Below, piece after piece: positions 1 through 9,464 of a DNA stretch of 32,013 nucleotides. The notes beneath the pieces were generated by a model. That model was not told the DNA's origin. It saw only the letters and a list, made by a program, of their open reading frames with translations, and searched no databases. The translations under genes were made by a program, and so were the position numbers. Within the stretch, counting starts at the first letter, position 1, and each line of letters starts with the position of its first letter. Location of the stretch: NCBI GenBank assembly GCA_028291645.1, contig JAQGNU010000154.1:1-32013 (forward strand), written 5' to 3'. The DNA comes from Nevskia sp. Lineage in GTDB: Bacteria; Pseudomonadota; Gammaproteobacteria; Nevskiales; Nevskiaceae.

Positions 1-1623
1 GATATCGAATACCGCATCAACATCGTCGACACGCCGGGACACGCCGACTTCGGCGGCGAAGTCGAGCGCGTGCTGTCGATGGTCGACTCGGTCTGCCTGC
101 TGGTCGACGCCGCCGACGGCCCGATGCCGCAGACGCGCTTCGTCACCCAGAAAGCGTTCGCGATGGGTTTGAATCCGATCGTCGTGGTCAACAAGATCGA
201 TCGCCCCGGCGCGCGCGCGCATTGGGTCTACGACCAGGTGTTCGACCTGTTCGATCGCCTCGACGCCAACGACACGCAGCTCGACTTCCCAGTGGTCTAC
301 GCCTCGGCGCTGCACGGCTATGCCGGCGACAACCCGGATATCCGCGAAGGCAATATGGACTACCTGTTCCAGACCATCGTCGACAAAGTCGCGCCGCCGA
401 AGGTCGATCCGGAAGGTCCGTTCCAGATGCAGGTGATTTCGCTGGCCTACTCCAGCTACGTCGGCGTCATCGGCACCGGCCGCATCACGCGCGGCAAGGT
501 GCGCACCAATATGCCGGTGGCGGTAGTCAGCCGTGACGGCGAGATTCGCCAGGGCCGCGTGCTGCAGGTGCTCGGCTTCATGGGCCTCGACAAGATCGAA
601 GTGCCGGAAGCTGAAGCGGGCGACATCGTCGCACTCACCGGCATCGCCGAACTGGGTATTTCGGAAACCATCTGCGATCCGAAATTTCCGGAGCAGATGA
701 AGACGCTGCAAGTCGATGAGCCGACGATGAAGATGACCTTCGAGGTCAACAAATCGCCGTTCGCCGGCAAGGAAGGCAAGTTCATCACCTCGCGCCAGAT
801 TGCCGATCGCCTCGCGCGCGAGCTGAAAACCAATGTCGCGCTGCGTGTCGAGCAGGGCGCCGCCGGTGACCAGTTCAAGGTGTCAGGCCGCGGCCTGCTG
901 CATCTTGGCATCTTGCTGGAGAACATGCGTCGCGAAGGCTTCGAGATCGCGGTCAGCCGTCCGCAGGTGATCCTCAAGCAAATCGACGGCGTGCTGTGCG
1001 AACCCTACGAAACGCTGGTGGCTGACGTTGAAGAAGCCAACCAAGGCGGCACCATCATGGGTCTGGCGGAACGCGGCGGCAAGATGCAGAACATGGTGCC
1101 GGATGGCAAAGGTCGCGTGCGTTTGGAATACAGCATTCCCTCACGTGGACTGATCGGCTTCCACACCGAGTTCATGTCGATGACTTCCGGTACCGGCCTG
1201 CTGTTCCATAACTTCGACCACTTCGGTCCGCAGTCCGAAGCGAAGGAAATCGGCCAGCGTCGCAACGGCGTGCTGATCTCCAACGAAATGGGCAAGACCG
1301 CGCCTTATGCGCTGTTCAACCTGCAGGAGCGCGGCCGCATGATGGTGGACTCCGCCGTCGAAGTGTACGAAGGCCAGATCGTCGGCATTCACTCGCGCGA
1401 CAACGACCTCGTCGTCAATGCGCTGAAGGGCAAGAAGCTCACCAACATGCGCGCCTCGGGTTCGGACGAGAATGTGCTGCTGACGCCGCCGGTGAAGCAT
1501 TCGCTAGAGCAGGCACTAGAGTTCATTAACGAGGACGAGCTGGTAGAACTGACGCCGACCTCGATCCGCATCCGCAAGAAGTTCCTGAAGGAATTCGAGC
1601 GCAAGCGTTCGGGCAACAACTAA
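1..1623 (+). CDS. typA: TypA/BipA ribosome-associated GTPase, 5' truncated
   Basis: Translational GTPase of the EF-G-like family that binds the 70S ribosome and helps assembly and stress or low-temperature growth. The reading frame is open from base 1, so the true start lies upstream of the window. The missing part holds the P-loop and switch I. Visible are the G3 motif DTPGH right at the edge (about residues 10-14 of the fragment) and the G4 motif NKID. After these come the beta-barrel domain, the EF-G III/V-like domains with the SRGLIGF segment, and the TypA-specific C-terminal domain ending in a basic KEFERKR tail. The SRGLIGF segment and C-terminal domain separate it from EF-G and LepA. 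The gene ends in TAA and is followed by a strong hairpin terminator. 540 codons are present of a usual length near 605. Confidence 0.97.
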   Translation, partial: DIEYRINIVDTPGHADFGGEVERVLSMVDSVCLLVDAADGPMPQTRFVTQKAFAMGLNPIVVVNKIDRPGARAHWVYDQVFDLFDRLDANDTQLDFPVVYASALHGYAGDNPDIREGNMDYLFQTIVDKVAPPKVDPEGPFQMQVISLAYSSYVGVIGTGRITRGKVRTNMPVAVVSRDGEIRQGRVLQVLGFMGLDKIEVPEAEAGDIVALTGIAELGISETICDPKFPEQMKTLQVDEPTMKMTFEVNKSPFAGKEGKFITSRQIADRLARELKTNVALRVEQGAAGDQFKVSGRGLLHLGILLENMRREGFEIAVSRPQVILKQIDGVLCEPYETLVADVEEANQGGTIMGLAERGGKMQNMVPDGKGRVRLEYSIPSRGLIGFHTEFMSMTSGTGLLFHNFDHFGPQSEAKEIGQRRNGVLISNEMGKTAPYALFNLQERGRMMVDSAVEVYEGQIVGIHSRDNDLVVNALKGKKLTNMRASGSDENVLLTPPVKHSLEQALEFINEDELVELTPTSIRIRKKFLKEFERKRSGNN

Positions 1624-1647
1624 GCGCGGCCGTTCAAGCGCTGGTCG

Positions 1648-1676
1648 GGCCGCGGCGTCACTGCCGCGGCCTTTTT
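1648..1676 (+). terminator. Rho-independent terminator after typA
   Basis: A perfect 9-bp GC-only stem (GGCCGCGGC at 1648-1656 pairing with GCCGCGGCC at 1663-1671), a 6-base loop and an immediate run of five T. It begins 25 bases after the typA stop codon. It separates typA from the exporter gene, whose GTG start follows 18 bases later. Confidence 0.9.
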
Positions 1677-1693
1677 CATTGGGAGGGCAAAAC

Positions 1694-2314
1694 GTGCTGA
1701 CGCCCGAATTGCAGGCACTGGCGAACGGCTTCGGCCTGTCCGCTTCGCTGATCGTCGCGATCGGCGCACAGAACGCGTTCATGCTGCGGCAGGGTCTGAA
1801 GCGCGAGCACGTCTTCACGCTGGCGACGATCTGCTTCGTCTCCGACGCGACGCTGATCGCGCTCGGCTGCGCCGGCTTCGGCAGCCTGGTGCAGGCGCAT
1901 CCGTCCTGGGTGCATGCCGTGACCTGGATCGGCTCGGCATTCCTGATCTTCTACGGTGCGCGCAGCGCGCTTGCCGCGTTGCAGCCGCGGCCGCGCGTGC
2001 TCGAGGCCGCGCCGAAGAACGGCGGCACTTACCGCAAGGCCGTGCTGACCTGCCTGGCGATGACCTGGCTCAATCCGCACGTCTATCTGGATACCGTGTT
2101 GCTGCTCGGCGGCATCGGCGGCCGCTATCCGGCCGAGCCGCGCGTCTACTTCGCACTCGGCGCCATGTCGGTGTCCTGCCTTTGGTTCTACGGACTCGGC
2201 TACGGCGCGGGCTGGCTGACGCCGCTGTTCCACAAGCCGCTGACCTGGCGCGTGCTGGATGCCGTGATCGCGCTGACGATGTGGCTCATCGCCGGTCTGC
2301 TGCTGAGCGCCTAG
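1694..2314 (+). CDS. argO: LysE/ArgO-family amino-acid exporter
   Basis: Inner-membrane exporter of the LysE family, probably for basic amino acids (arginine or lysine) by family resemblance; the substrate is not proven. 206 residues match the usual family length. The N-terminal half carries the family signature GAQNAFMLRQGL, close to the GPQNAFVLRQG of known ArgO proteins. Several hydrophobic helices follow, with the conserved TWLNPHVYLDT segment near the middle. The GTG at 1694 is chosen because a GGGAGGG ribosome-binding site (1681-1687) sits 6 bases upstream. A TTG at 1679 in the same frame would lie on top of that site and is less likely. The gene is convergent with the dehydrogenase gene, 11 bases apart. 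Confidence 0.88.
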   Translation: MLTPELQALANGFGLSASLIVAIGAQNAFMLRQGLKREHVFTLATICFVSDATLIALGCAGFGSLVQAHPSWVHAVTWIGSAFLIFYGARSALAALQPRPRVLEAAPKNGGTYRKAVLTCLAMTWLNPHVYLDTVLLLGGIGGRYPAEPRVYFALGAMSVSCLWFYGLGYGAGWLTPLFHKPLTWRVLDAVIALTMWLIAGLLLSA

Positions 2315-2325
2315 CCGCTTCCGCG

Positions 2326-3294
2326 CTACCAGAGCGGATCGAGCGCCGCATCGCCGCGCAGCACCGCGGCGACATTGTCGAGCGCGCGCATGCCCATCGC
2401 GCGGCGTGTTTCCACCGTCGCACTGGCCATGTGCGGCGTCAGGAATACATTGGGCAGTTGCTGCAAGCGCAGATCGAAGTCCGGCTCGTGCTGGAACACA
2501 TCGAGGCCGGCTGCGAACAATTGGCCGCTGCGCAGCGCGTCCATCAGTGCATCCTCGTCCACCAGCCGGCCGCGCGCAGTGTTGACCAGCACCGCGCCGC
2601 GTCGCATCCGCGCCAGCGCTGCGCGGTCGATGATGTTGGCGGTGGCGTCGCCGGCTGGCGCATGCAGGCTGAGGAGGTCGCACTCGGGCAGCATCGCGTC
2701 GAGTGTCGCGAAGTAGCGCGCGCCCTGTTCCAGTTCCGGCGCGAGCCGATGACGGTTGCAGTAGACGATCGGCATCTCGAACGTGCGCGCACGTTGCGCC
2801 ACCGCGCGGCCGATGCCGAAGATGCCGAGCGTGCGGCCGCTCATGCGCAGGCCCAGCATCTCGCTCTGCGCGAAGCGGCGGCGCCAGCCGTCGCGCATGA
2901 TCGCTGCGTATTCGGCGCCGCGACGACAAGCGTTGAGCATCAGCATCAGCGTCAGGTCGGCGGTGCAGGCGGTCAGCACGTCGGGCGTATTGGTGACGAT
3001 CAAGCCGCGCGCCTGGGCGGCGGCGACGTCGATATGATCGAAGCCGACCGTCGACGTGGCGACGATGCGTACGCTGTCCGGCAGCTGTGCGATCAGCCCG
3101 GCATCGAGCTGATGACTGCCGGCGATGACGATGGCGCGCGCTTGATGCGCGCGCGCCGCATCGAGCAGCGCCGCCGCCGCGAGGTCGGCGCCGTCGGCGA
3201 GCACGGCGTCGAATTCGGCGCTGGCGCGGCGCAGCACTTCGGGCGGCGCGAGATAGGCGACGACGATCGGCAAATGGTTCAACGCTGGCTGCAT
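2326..3294 (-). CDS. D-isomer-specific 2-hydroxyacid dehydrogenase
   Basis: NAD(P)-dependent cytosolic enzyme interconverting a 2-keto acid and a D-2-hydroxy acid; the glyoxylate/hydroxypyruvate reductase or gluconate 2-dehydrogenase branch is the best guess. 322 residues is typical. A Rossmann motif GIFGIG lies at residues 157-162. The three expected catalytic residues are present: Arg241 in NTARGRLVDE, Glu270 in HEP and His288 in TPHMAS. The ATG at 3294 has no clear ribosome-binding site. It is transcribed away from the molybdenum hydroxylase operon, and the 198-base gap between them must hold both promoters. The substrate cannot be told from the sequence. Confidence 0.9.
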   Translation of the reverse strand: MQPALNHLPIVVAYLAPPEVLRRASAEFDAVLADGADLAAAALLDAARAHQARAIVIAGSHQLDAGLIAQLPDSVRIVATSTVGFDHIDVAAAQARGLIVTNTPDVLTACTADLTLMLMLNACRRGAEYAAIMRDGWRRRFAQSEMLGLRMSGRTLGIFGIGRAVAQRARTFEMPIVYCNRHRLAPELEQGARYFATLDAMLPECDLLSLHAPAGDATANIIDRAALARMRRGAVLVNTARGRLVDEDALMDALRSGQLFAAGLDVFQHEPDFDLRLQQLPNVFLTPHMASATVETRRAMGMRALDNVAAVLRGDAALDPLW

Positions 3295-3492
3295 GCTGCC
3301 AGTGTGATGATCGCTCGGCCCGCGTACAACAGCGGCGCATTTGCCTGCGCTTGCGGCACTGCGTGGGCCGCGAACCTGAGGCTATAGTAGCCGCGTAGCC
3401 AGCGGCCGTACTGAGCGGTAACATTATCCCTCCGTGTCTCGTTTCGGACCCGGGCGCTTAAGCTTACGGCGCGAAGCAATTGGAGGCTGATC
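3295..3492. promoter_or_regulatory. Divergent intergenic region, dehydrogenase / Mo-hydroxylase operon
   Basis: A 198-base gap between two divergently transcribed units, so promoters for both are expected here. A TATAGT box at 3383-3388 could be a -10 element for the plus strand, but no good -35 sits 16-18 bases upstream. GGAGG at 3482-3486 is the ribosome-binding site of the first operon gene, 6 bases before its ATG. No clear operator was found. Confidence 0.35.
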
Positions 3493-3822
3493 ATGGAAAT
3501 GCTGCAGCTTGCCGCGCAATGGAATGCCGCCGGACGGCGCGTTGCGCTGGCAACCGTGGTCGCCACCTGGGGCTCGTCGCCGCGGCCTGCCGGCAGCCAG
3601 TTGATCGCCGATGAAAGCGGCCGCTTTGCTGGCTCGGTGTCGGGCGGTTGCATCGAAGCCGAGGTCATCCGCGCCTGCAGCGCGACGCTCGCCAGCGGCA
3701 CGCCGCAGCTGCTCGAATTCGGCGTCGCCAACGAGCAGGCCTGGGCGCTCGGCCTGAGTTGCGGCGGCACCGTGCAGGTGTTCGTCGAGGCGCTCGCCAC
3801 GCGCGCCGAAATGCACGGATGA
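3493..3822 (+). CDS. xdhC: XdhC/CoxI-type maturation factor, N-terminal half
   Basis: XdhC-family proteins bind the molybdenum cofactor, protect it during sulfuration and insert it into xanthine-dehydrogenase-type enzymes. This 109-residue protein corresponds only to the N-terminal XdhC_CoxI domain. It has the family's TWGSSPRPAGSQ stretch (about residues 25-36), the conserved SGGCIEAEV motif (about residues 52-60) and a second SCGG motif near residue 90. It has a strong GGAGG site 6 bases before the ATG and opens the operon. Its stop overlaps the start of the next gene in ATGA fashion. That next gene encodes the missing C-terminal half, so the usual single protein is split into two separately translated parts. 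Confidence 0.88.
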   Translation: MEMLQLAAQWNAAGRRVALATVVATWGSSPRPAGSQLIADESGRFAGSVSGGCIEAEVIRACSATLASGTPQLLEFGVANEQAWALGLSCGGTVQVFVEALATRAEMHG

Positions 3823-4517
3823 CGCCGGCGATGCTCGACACGCTGCTCGCTGCAGGACACGCGGGAAAGCCGATTGCACTGCTGACGCAGCTCGATTCCG
3901 GTGCGCAGTGCTGGGTCGATGCGGCCGCCGTCGACGGCGACTTCGTGCCCGCGCCGGCACTGGCCGAACAGGCGCGCGCGCTGCTGAATGCCGAGCGCAG
4001 CGAGTGCGTCGGCGCAGGTACGGACCGTGTGTTCGTTCAGGCGCTGGTGCCGCCGCCGAAGTTGCTGTTGATCGGCGCGGTGCATATCGCGCAGCCGCTG
4101 GCGCAGATGGCCACGCTCGCCGGTTATGCGGTGACGCTGATCGATCCGCGCACGGCGTTCGCCGAGAGTCAGCGTTTCGATTCGTTCCAAGTGCTGACGC
4201 AGTGGCCCGACGCAGCGCTGGCGACGCTGCGCGGCGATGCGCGCACCGCGCTGGTGACGCTGACGCACGATCCCAAGCTCGACGATCCCGCACTCGACTG
4301 GGCGCTGCGCAGCGACAGTTTCTATATCGGCGCGCTCGGCAGCCGCAAGACGCATGCGACGCGGCGGCAGCGGCTCGCGGCGCGCGGCTTCACGCCCGAA
4401 CAACTGGCGCGCATTCAGGGACCGGTCGGCTTGTCGATCGGTGCACTGACCCCCGCCGAGATTGCGGTATCGATCCTGGCGCAGCTCATTCAACGGCGCC
4501 GTAGCGGAGCCGTCTGA
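3819..4517 (+). CDS. xdhC: XdhC Rossmann-domain half
   Basis: 232-residue protein matching the C-terminal XdhC_C Rossmann-like domain that works with the N-terminal half in molybdenum cofactor sulfuration and insertion. Recognisable features are the KLLLIGAVHIAQPLA nucleotide-binding-like loop, LIDPRTAFA at the end of a following strand, and the family signature YIGALGSRKTHATR. GLSIGALTPAEIAVSI follows near the C-terminus. The ATG at 3819 overlaps the preceding stop by four bases, which implies translational coupling. Its own stop (TGA 4515-4517) shares one base with the next ATG. The first 80 residues are poorly conserved by eye. The domain assignment is firm; the precise partner enzyme is inferred from the operon. 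Confidence 0.88.
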   Translation: MTPAMLDTLLAAGHAGKPIALLTQLDSGAQCWVDAAAVDGDFVPAPALAEQARALLNAERSECVGAGTDRVFVQALVPPPKLLLIGAVHIAQPLAQMATLAGYAVTLIDPRTAFAESQRFDSFQVLTQWPDAALATLRGDARTALVTLTHDPKLDDPALDWALRSDSFYIGALGSRKTHATRRQRLAARGFTPEQLARIQGPVGLSIGALTPAEIAVSILAQLIQRRRSGAV

Positions 4518-6202
4518 TGGATTTCGGCGAACTTCCGCTCGATGCCGCGCAAGGTGCGATTCTCGCGCACAGCGTCAAGCTCGCCGACGGCCAGCTGAAG
4601 AAAGGTACGCAACTCGAGCGCAGCGATATCGAACGGCTGCGCCGCGCCGGTCATCACAGCGTGATGGCAGCACGCCTCGCAGCCGACGACATCGACGAGG
4701 ACCGTGCCGCCGCCCGCATCGCGGCCGCACTCGCGCCGGCCGGCAGCTGCTCGGTGCGCATCGGCATCGCGGTACGCGGCCGTTGCAATGTGTTCGCGAC
4801 GACGCACGGTCTGCTGCAACTCGATACCGCGCGCATCCACGCCTTGAATGCGGTGGATGAAGCGGTCACGGTTGCAACGCTGAACACCGAAACGGTGGTC
4901 GTGCCGGGGCAGATGCTGGCGACCGTCAAGATCATTCCGTTCGCGGTGCCGGCGATGGTGCTGGCGCGCTGCGAAGCCGCGCTCGCTGCCAAGCCGCAGC
5001 TGCCGCCGGCGCTCGGCGTCGCTCCGTTCAGCGCCCATCGTATCGGCCTGGTGCAAACGCGGCTGCCCGGTTTCAACGAGGCCCTGATCGGCAAAACCAC
5101 GCGCGTGATCGGCGCCCGACTGGCGCTGCTCGGACAGCAACTCTCGGCGCAGGCGAGCTGCGCACATACGATTGCAGCGCTCGCCGATAGCTTGCGCACG
5201 CAGGTCGCCAACGGCTGTGAACTGCTGCTGGTACAGGGCGCTGCAGCGATTGCCGATCGCGGCGATGTGATTCCCGCGGCGATCGTCGCCGGCGGCGGCG
5301 AAGTGCTGCGCTTCGGTATGCCGGCCGAGCCGGGCAATCTGTTGCTGCTCGGCCGCATCGGTAGCTGTAGCGTCATCGGCCTGCCGAGCTGCGCGCGCTC
5401 GCCAAAACGCAACGGGCTGGATCTGTTGCTGCAGCGGTATGCGGCCGGCCTGCCGATCGACAGCGATTACATCGCACAGCTCGGCGTCGGCGGGCTGCTG
5501 GCCGACAGCACGGAGTCGCAAGTCGACGGCGGTGACGAGCGCCGCGTTGCCGCGCCGCGCCGCATCGCTGCGATCGTGCTCGCCGCCGGCCGCTCATCGC
5601 GCATGGCGCCGCATAACAAATTGCTGCAGCCGGCCGGCGATCGCAGTCTGCTGCGCCATGCCGCGGAAGCCGCACTGGCGGCGGGCTGCGCGCCGGTCGT
5701 CATCGTCACCGGACCGGAGCCGGCCGCGATTGCGGCGGCACTCGACGGACTCGAGCTGCGCTGTATCGCCAATGCCGAACACGATGAAGGCATCGCCAGT
5801 TCGATCCGCGCCGGTGTCGCCGCCTTGCCGGCGGACGTCGAAGCGGCGCTGTTCCTGCTCGGCGACATGCCGCTGATCAGGGCCGCGCATCTGCTGCGAC
5901 TCGCCGCCGCGTTCGAGCCGGATGCCGCGCGCAACGTCTGCGTGCCGGTCTGGCAGGGCAAGCGTGGCAATCCGGTGCTGTGGGGCGCTGCGCACTTCCC
6001 GCAGTTGGCGCAGCTGCGCGGCGATCGCGGCGCGCGCGTGCTGTTCGGTGCGCTGGCGGCGCAACTGGTCGAAGTGGCAATGCCGGACGACGCCGTGCTG
6101 GTCGACATCGATACCGTCGCAGCGCTCGATGACGTGCGCGCGCGGCTCGAATGCGGCGCCACCCAGGCTCCTCTCGACAGCCGTCTCGACGAAGTTCACT
6201 GA
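4517..6202 (+). CDS. Molybdopterin-binding / MobA-like nucleotidyltransferase fusion
   Basis: A 561-residue two-domain protein for finishing the molybdenum cofactor. Residues about 1-330 resemble a MoeA-like molybdopterin-binding domain; the segment [16 protein letters not shown] near residue 268 and [15 protein letters not shown] shortly after are the clearest parts. From about residue 350 a MobA/MocA-type nucleotidyltransferase begins with [13 protein letters not shown]. Also present are the metal-site LGDMP near residue 448 and a GNPVLWG loop near 485. Enzymes of this type attach CMP (MocA) or GMP (MobA) to molybdopterin. For xanthine-dehydrogenase-family enzymes the cytosine dinucleotide form is expected, so CTP is inferred. 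This fusion occurs in other proteobacteria next to Mo hydroxylases. It overlaps both neighbours by one base. Confidence 0.88.
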   Translation: MDFGELPLDAAQGAILAHSVKLADGQLKKGTQLERSDIERLRRAGHHSVMAARLAADDIDEDRAAARIAAALAPAGSCSVRIGIAVRGRCNVFATTHGLLQLDTARIHALNAVDEAVTVATLNTETVVVPGQMLATVKIIPFAVPAMVLARCEAALAAKPQLPPALGVAPFSAHRIGLVQTRLPGFNEALIGKTTRVIGARLALLGQQLSAQASCAHTIAALADSLRTQVANGCELLLVQGAAAIADRGDVIPAAIVAGGGEVLRFGMPAEPGNLLLLGRIGSCSVIGLPSCARSPKRNGLDLLLQRYAAGLPIDSDYIAQLGVGGLLADSTESQVDGGDERRVAAPRRIAAIVLAAGRSSRMAPHNKLLQPAGDRSLLRHAAEAALAAGCAPVVIVTGPEPAAIAAALDGLELRCIANAEHDEGIASSIRAGVAALPADVEAALFLLGDMPLIRAAHLLRLAAAFEPDAARNVCVPVWQGKRGNPVLWGAAHFPQLAQLRGDRGARVLFGALAAQLVEVAMPDDAVLVDIDTVAALDDVRARLECGATQAPLDSRLDEVH

Positions 6203-6669
6203 TGTCGACCGAACTGTTTCTCGAAGCGCTGAACGATCTCGCACACAGTCGCGGCGCGCCGGTCGCGCAGCCGAACGCACACGCGCTTGCGCGCAATCCC
6301 TTGTGCGGCGATCAGGTCGCGGTGGCGCTGCGGGTCGAGAACGATCGCATCGTCGCCGCCGCATTCGAAGCGCGCGGCTGCGTGCTGTGCGAAGCCGCTG
6401 CGAGTGCCTTGCGCAAGAACTGCGTCGGCCAGACGCTCGACGCGCTGGCCGCGGCCGAGTCGTTTCTGGTCGACACCGCCAATGGCGACGAAACCGAGGT
6501 GCCGGCGGCGTGGTCGCAACTCGAAGTGTTCGCACCGCTGCAATCCTTTCCCGGCAGGCTCAAATGCGTGCTGCTGCCGTTGCAGGCATTGCGCCTGGCG
6601 CTACAGCGCAACGGCGCCAATGTTTCAAGCGAATTTTCAGATACCAGCAAGACAGGGGTTTCAACATGA
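6202..6669 (+). CDS. IscU/SufU-like iron-sulfur cluster scaffold
   Basis: 155-residue protein of the IscU/SufU/NifU-N fold, which assembles Fe-S clusters on three conserved cysteines and an aspartate. All are visible: NPLCGD gives Cys35 and Asp37, [14 protein letters not shown] gives Cys60 (plus an extra Cys63), and LKCVLL gives Cys122. The start overlaps the previous stop by one base, and the stop overlaps the next ATG as ATGA, so it is translated as part of the hydroxylase operon. No cysteine desulfurase is adjacent. Its position immediately before the [2Fe-2S] subunit gene suggests a dedicated role in loading that subunit or helping sulfuration. This is inference; the family assignment is solid. 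Confidence 0.85.
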   Translation: MSTELFLEALNDLAHSRGAPVAQPNAHALARNPLCGDQVAVALRVENDRIVAAAFEARGCVLCEAAASALRKNCVGQTLDALAAAESFLVDTANGDETEVPAAWSQLEVFAPLQSFPGRLKCVLLPLQALRLALQRNGANVSSEFSDTSKTGVST

Positions 6670-7124
6670 CCACACTCAATGTAAACGGCAAATCGCTGTC
6701 GATCGATGTGCCCGACGACACACCTTTGCTTTGGGCATTGCGCGACGGCGCCGGACTCACCGGCACCAAGTTCGGCTGCGGCATCGCCCAGTGCGGCGCC
6801 TGCACCGTGCATATCGATGGCAAGCCGGTGCGCTCCTGCGTGATGCCGGTGACGGCGGCGCAAGGCAAGGCAGTGACGACGATCGAGGGCATCGCTGCCG
6901 ATCCGGTCGGTCACGCGGTGCAGACCGCGTGGCGCAAGCTCGACGTCGTCCAATGCGGCTACTGCCAGTCCGGCCAGATCATGTCGGCAACGGCGCTACT
7001 GAAAGCGAAGCGCAAGCCGAGCGATGCCGATATCGATCTGGCGATGTCCGGTAACGTCTGCCGTTGCGCCACCTACGTGCGCATCCGCGCCGCCATTCAC
7101 GCCGCCGCGGCGACGCTGGCTTGA
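6666..7124 (+). CDS. iorA: [2Fe-2S] subunit of molybdenum hydroxylase (isoquinoline 1-oxidoreductase alpha-like)
   Basis: Electron-transfer subunit of a xanthine-oxidase-family molybdenum hydroxylase. 152 residues, standard for the family. The N-terminal plant-type ferredoxin domain has Cys38, Cys43, Cys46 and Cys58 ([11 protein letters not shown] followed by SC). The C-terminal helical domain has QCGYC (Cys97, Cys100) and CRC (Cys132, Cys134) for the second cluster. The start at 6666 overlaps the upstream stop. The Mo subunit gene follows 34 bases later. There is no signal peptide of its own, so it is presumably co-exported with the Tat-bearing large subunit, as in related two-subunit enzymes. 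Confidence 0.94.
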   Translation: MTTLNVNGKSLSIDVPDDTPLLWALRDGAGLTGTKFGCGIAQCGACTVHIDGKPVRSCVMPVTAAQGKAVTTIEGIAADPVGHAVQTAWRKLDVVQCGYCQSGQIMSATALLKAKRKPSDADIDLAMSGNVCRCATYVRIRAAIHAAAATLA

Positions 7125-7158
7125 TCGGCGCAGACGAACAATTTCAGGAAGAATTCCA

Positions 7159-9450
7159 ATGAACGACAAAATCCGTCTGGCTGATCTGAGCGAAACGGCG
7201 CTGCTTGCTGATGCCGCTCCCGATATCGTGCGGCGCCGCTTCCTGCAATCCGGCGCCGGCCTCGCGCTGGCGATCTATTTCGCGCCGCTGTCGGCCGATG
7301 GCGTGCGCCCCGGCAAGGCTACTGCGGTTGCCGCCAGTAACGCGTCGAGCTTCGCGCCGAACGCGTTCGTCCGCATCGATACCGACGGCACCGTCACCGT
7401 CATCGCCAAGCATCTGGAGATGGGGCAGGGCACGTTCACCGGTCTCGCCACGCTGGTTGCCGAAGAACTCGATGCGGACTGGTCGCAGGTGCGCGTGATC
7501 GGCGCGCCGGCCGATGCCCAGCGCTACGGCAATGCCGCCTTTGGTGGCCTTCAAGGCACTGGCGGCAGCACCGCGATGGCCAGCGCGTATGAGCAGATGC
7601 GCCAGGCCGGTGCGACCGCGCGCGCGATGCTGGTCGCCGCGGCGGCGCAGCAATGGCAGGTGCCGGCGGACCGCATCACCGTCAGCGATGGCCTGGTGCA
7701 TCACGTCGCAGCACAACGCAGTGCGCACTTCGGCGAACTGGTTGCGCTGGCGGCGCAGCAGCCGCTGCCGCAGAACGTCAAGCTGAAAGATCCTGCGCAG
7801 TTCAAGCTGATCGGCAAGCAGCACCTGGTGCGCAAGGACACGCCGGCGAAAACCGACGGCAGCGCCCAGTTCACCCAGGACGTGCAGCTGCCCGGCATGC
7901 TGGTCGCGGTGATCGCGCATCCGCCGCGCTTCGGCGGCAGCGTCGCGCGCTTCGATGCGGCTGCTGCGAAAGCGATTCCCGGCGTGGTCGATGTGGTCGC
8001 GGTGCCGGGCCAGCGCGGCGTGTTCCAGGGCGGCGTTGCGGTGCTGGCGAACAATACCTGGAGCGCGATTCGCGGGCGTCAGGTTTTAACCGTCGACTGG
8101 GACGAGAGTCAGGCCTGGAAGATCGGCAGCGATGCGCTGCTGGCGCAATATCGCGCGCTGGCGCAGCAGCCCGGCCAGCAGGCACACAGCAGCGGCGATC
8201 AGCAGCAGGCGTTCGCGAGTGCCGCGAAGACCATCGAAGCCCAGTACGAAGTGCCGTTCCTGGCACACGCGGCGATGGAGCCGCTGAACTGCGTGGTCAA
8301 GCTCGGCGACGGCGCTTGCGAAATGTGGAACGGCGAACAGTTCCAGACCGTCGACCAGAAGAATATCGCCGCGTTGCTCGGACTCAAGCCGGAGCAGGTG
8401 ACGATCAACCAGGTCTACGCCGGCGGCAGTTTCGGTCGCCGCGCCAACCCGAAGTCGGACTATCTGCTGGAAGCGGTGGCGCTCGCGCAGGCTGCGCAGA
8501 AGGCGGGGCACAGCGCACCGGTGAAAATGGTGTGGACGCGCGAAGATGATATGCGCGGCGGTTACTACCGGCCGCTCAACGTGCATGCGCTGAAGGCCGC
8601 GATCGACGCGCAGGGCGATGTCAGCGCCTGGTGGCAGCGCATCGTCGGCCAGTCGATCATGCGTGGCGGTCCGATGGAGATGATGATCAAGGACGGCGTC
8701 GATCCGACTTCGGTCGAGGGCGCCGCCGATCTGCCGTACGCGATGCCGAGTCTGCACGTCGAACTGCATTCGCCGGAACTCGACGTGCCGGTGCAGTGGC
8801 TGCGCTCGGTCGGCCATACGCATACGGCGTTCTCGACCGAAGTCTTCATTGACGAGATCGCCGCTGCCACGGCCAAGGATCCATATGAACTGCGCCGCAA
8901 CCTGCTGGCGCAGCAGCCGCGCCATCTCGCGGTGCTGGAACTGGCGGCGGCCAAGGCCGGCTGGGGCAAGCCGCTGGCGCGCGGTGCGGCCGGCGAGCGG
9001 CGCGGCCGCGGCATCGCCGTACACAAGTCGTTCGAAAGCTATGTCGCCAACGTCGCCGAAGTCACCGTGAAAGCGGACGGCAGCATCAAGGTCGATCGCG
9101 TGGTCTGCGCGGTCGACTGCGGCATCGCGGTCAATCCGGACATGGTGCGTGCACAGATGGAAGGCGGCATCGGCTATGGCCTGTCGATCGCGCTGCACGG
9201 CGCGATCACGCTGAAGGACGGCGCCGTCGAGCAATCCAACTTCCACGATTATTTGCCGCTGCGGATGCACGAAATGCCGGCGGTCGAGGTCTACATCGTG
9301 GCGTCGGCCGAAAAGCCCACCGGTGCCGGTGAACCCGGCACGCCGGTGATCGCGCCGGCGCTGGTCAACGCGCTGTACGCGGCGACCGGTCAACGTCTGC
9401 GCAGCCTTCCGATCGACGTTGCGCAATTGCGCGAAGTGCGCGCGGCCTGA
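7159..9450 (+). CDS. iorB: Molybdopterin-binding large subunit of periplasmic Mo hydroxylase (isoquinoline 1-oxidoreductase beta-like)
   Basis: Catalytic subunit (763 residues) of an aldehyde oxidase/xanthine dehydrogenase-type hydroxylase of the isoquinoline 1-oxidoreductase branch. A twin-arginine signal RRRFLQSG starts at residue 25 and is followed by a hydrophobic stretch, predicting export of the folded enzyme to the periplasm. Cofactor-pocket segments are visible: [16 protein letters not shown] and a C-terminal GAGEPGTP. Glu725 in the last is the catalytic base of the family. The ATG at 7159 is chosen because earlier in-frame starts lie inside the preceding gene. GAAGAA lies a few bases upstream as a weak ribosome-binding site. 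There is no FAD-domain gene beside it, so the acceptor is probably the cytochrome encoded next. The substrate is unknown; aldehydes or N-heterocycles are typical. Confidence 0.94.
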   Translation: MNDKIRLADLSETALLADAAPDIVRRRFLQSGAGLALAIYFAPLSADGVRPGKATAVAASNASSFAPNAFVRIDTDGTVTVIAKHLEMGQGTFTGLATLVAEELDADWSQVRVIGAPADAQRYGNAAFGGLQGTGGSTAMASAYEQMRQAGATARAMLVAAAAQQWQVPADRITVSDGLVHHVAAQRSAHFGELVALAAQQPLPQNVKLKDPAQFKLIGKQHLVRKDTPAKTDGSAQFTQDVQLPGMLVAVIAHPPRFGGSVARFDAAAAKAIPGVVDVVAVPGQRGVFQGGVAVLANNTWSAIRGRQVLTVDWDESQAWKIGSDALLAQYRALAQQPGQQAHSSGDQQQAFASAAKTIEAQYEVPFLAHAAMEPLNCVVKLGDGACEMWNGEQFQTVDQKNIAALLGLKPEQVTINQVYAGGSFGRRANPKSDYLLEAVALAQAAQKAGHSAPVKMVWTREDDMRGGYYRPLNVHALKAAIDAQGDVSAWWQRIVGQSIMRGGPMEMMIKDGVDPTSVEGAADLPYAMPSLHVELHSPELDVPVQWLRSVGHTHTAFSTEVFIDEIAAATAKDPYELRRNLLAQQPRHLAVLELAAAKAGWGKPLARGAAGERRGRGIAVHKSFESYVANVAEVTVKADGSIKVDRVVCAVDCGIAVNPDMVRAQMEGGIGYGLSIALHGAITLKDGAVEQSNFHDYLPLRMHEMPAVEVYIVASAEKPTGAGEPGTPVIAPALVNALYAATGQRLRSLPIDVAQLREVRAA

Positions 9451-9464
9451 GTTCGGAGATCGAA

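Noticed and set aside
3351-3388. TTGCGG and TATAGT as a promoter for the Mo-hydroxylase operon
   Set aside because: The spacing is 26 bases, too long for a sigma-70 promoter.
1676-3424. 582-codon minus-strand frame spanning the exporter and dehydrogenase genes
   Set aside because: Runs across two well-supported genes in another frame; Arg-rich nonsense composition.
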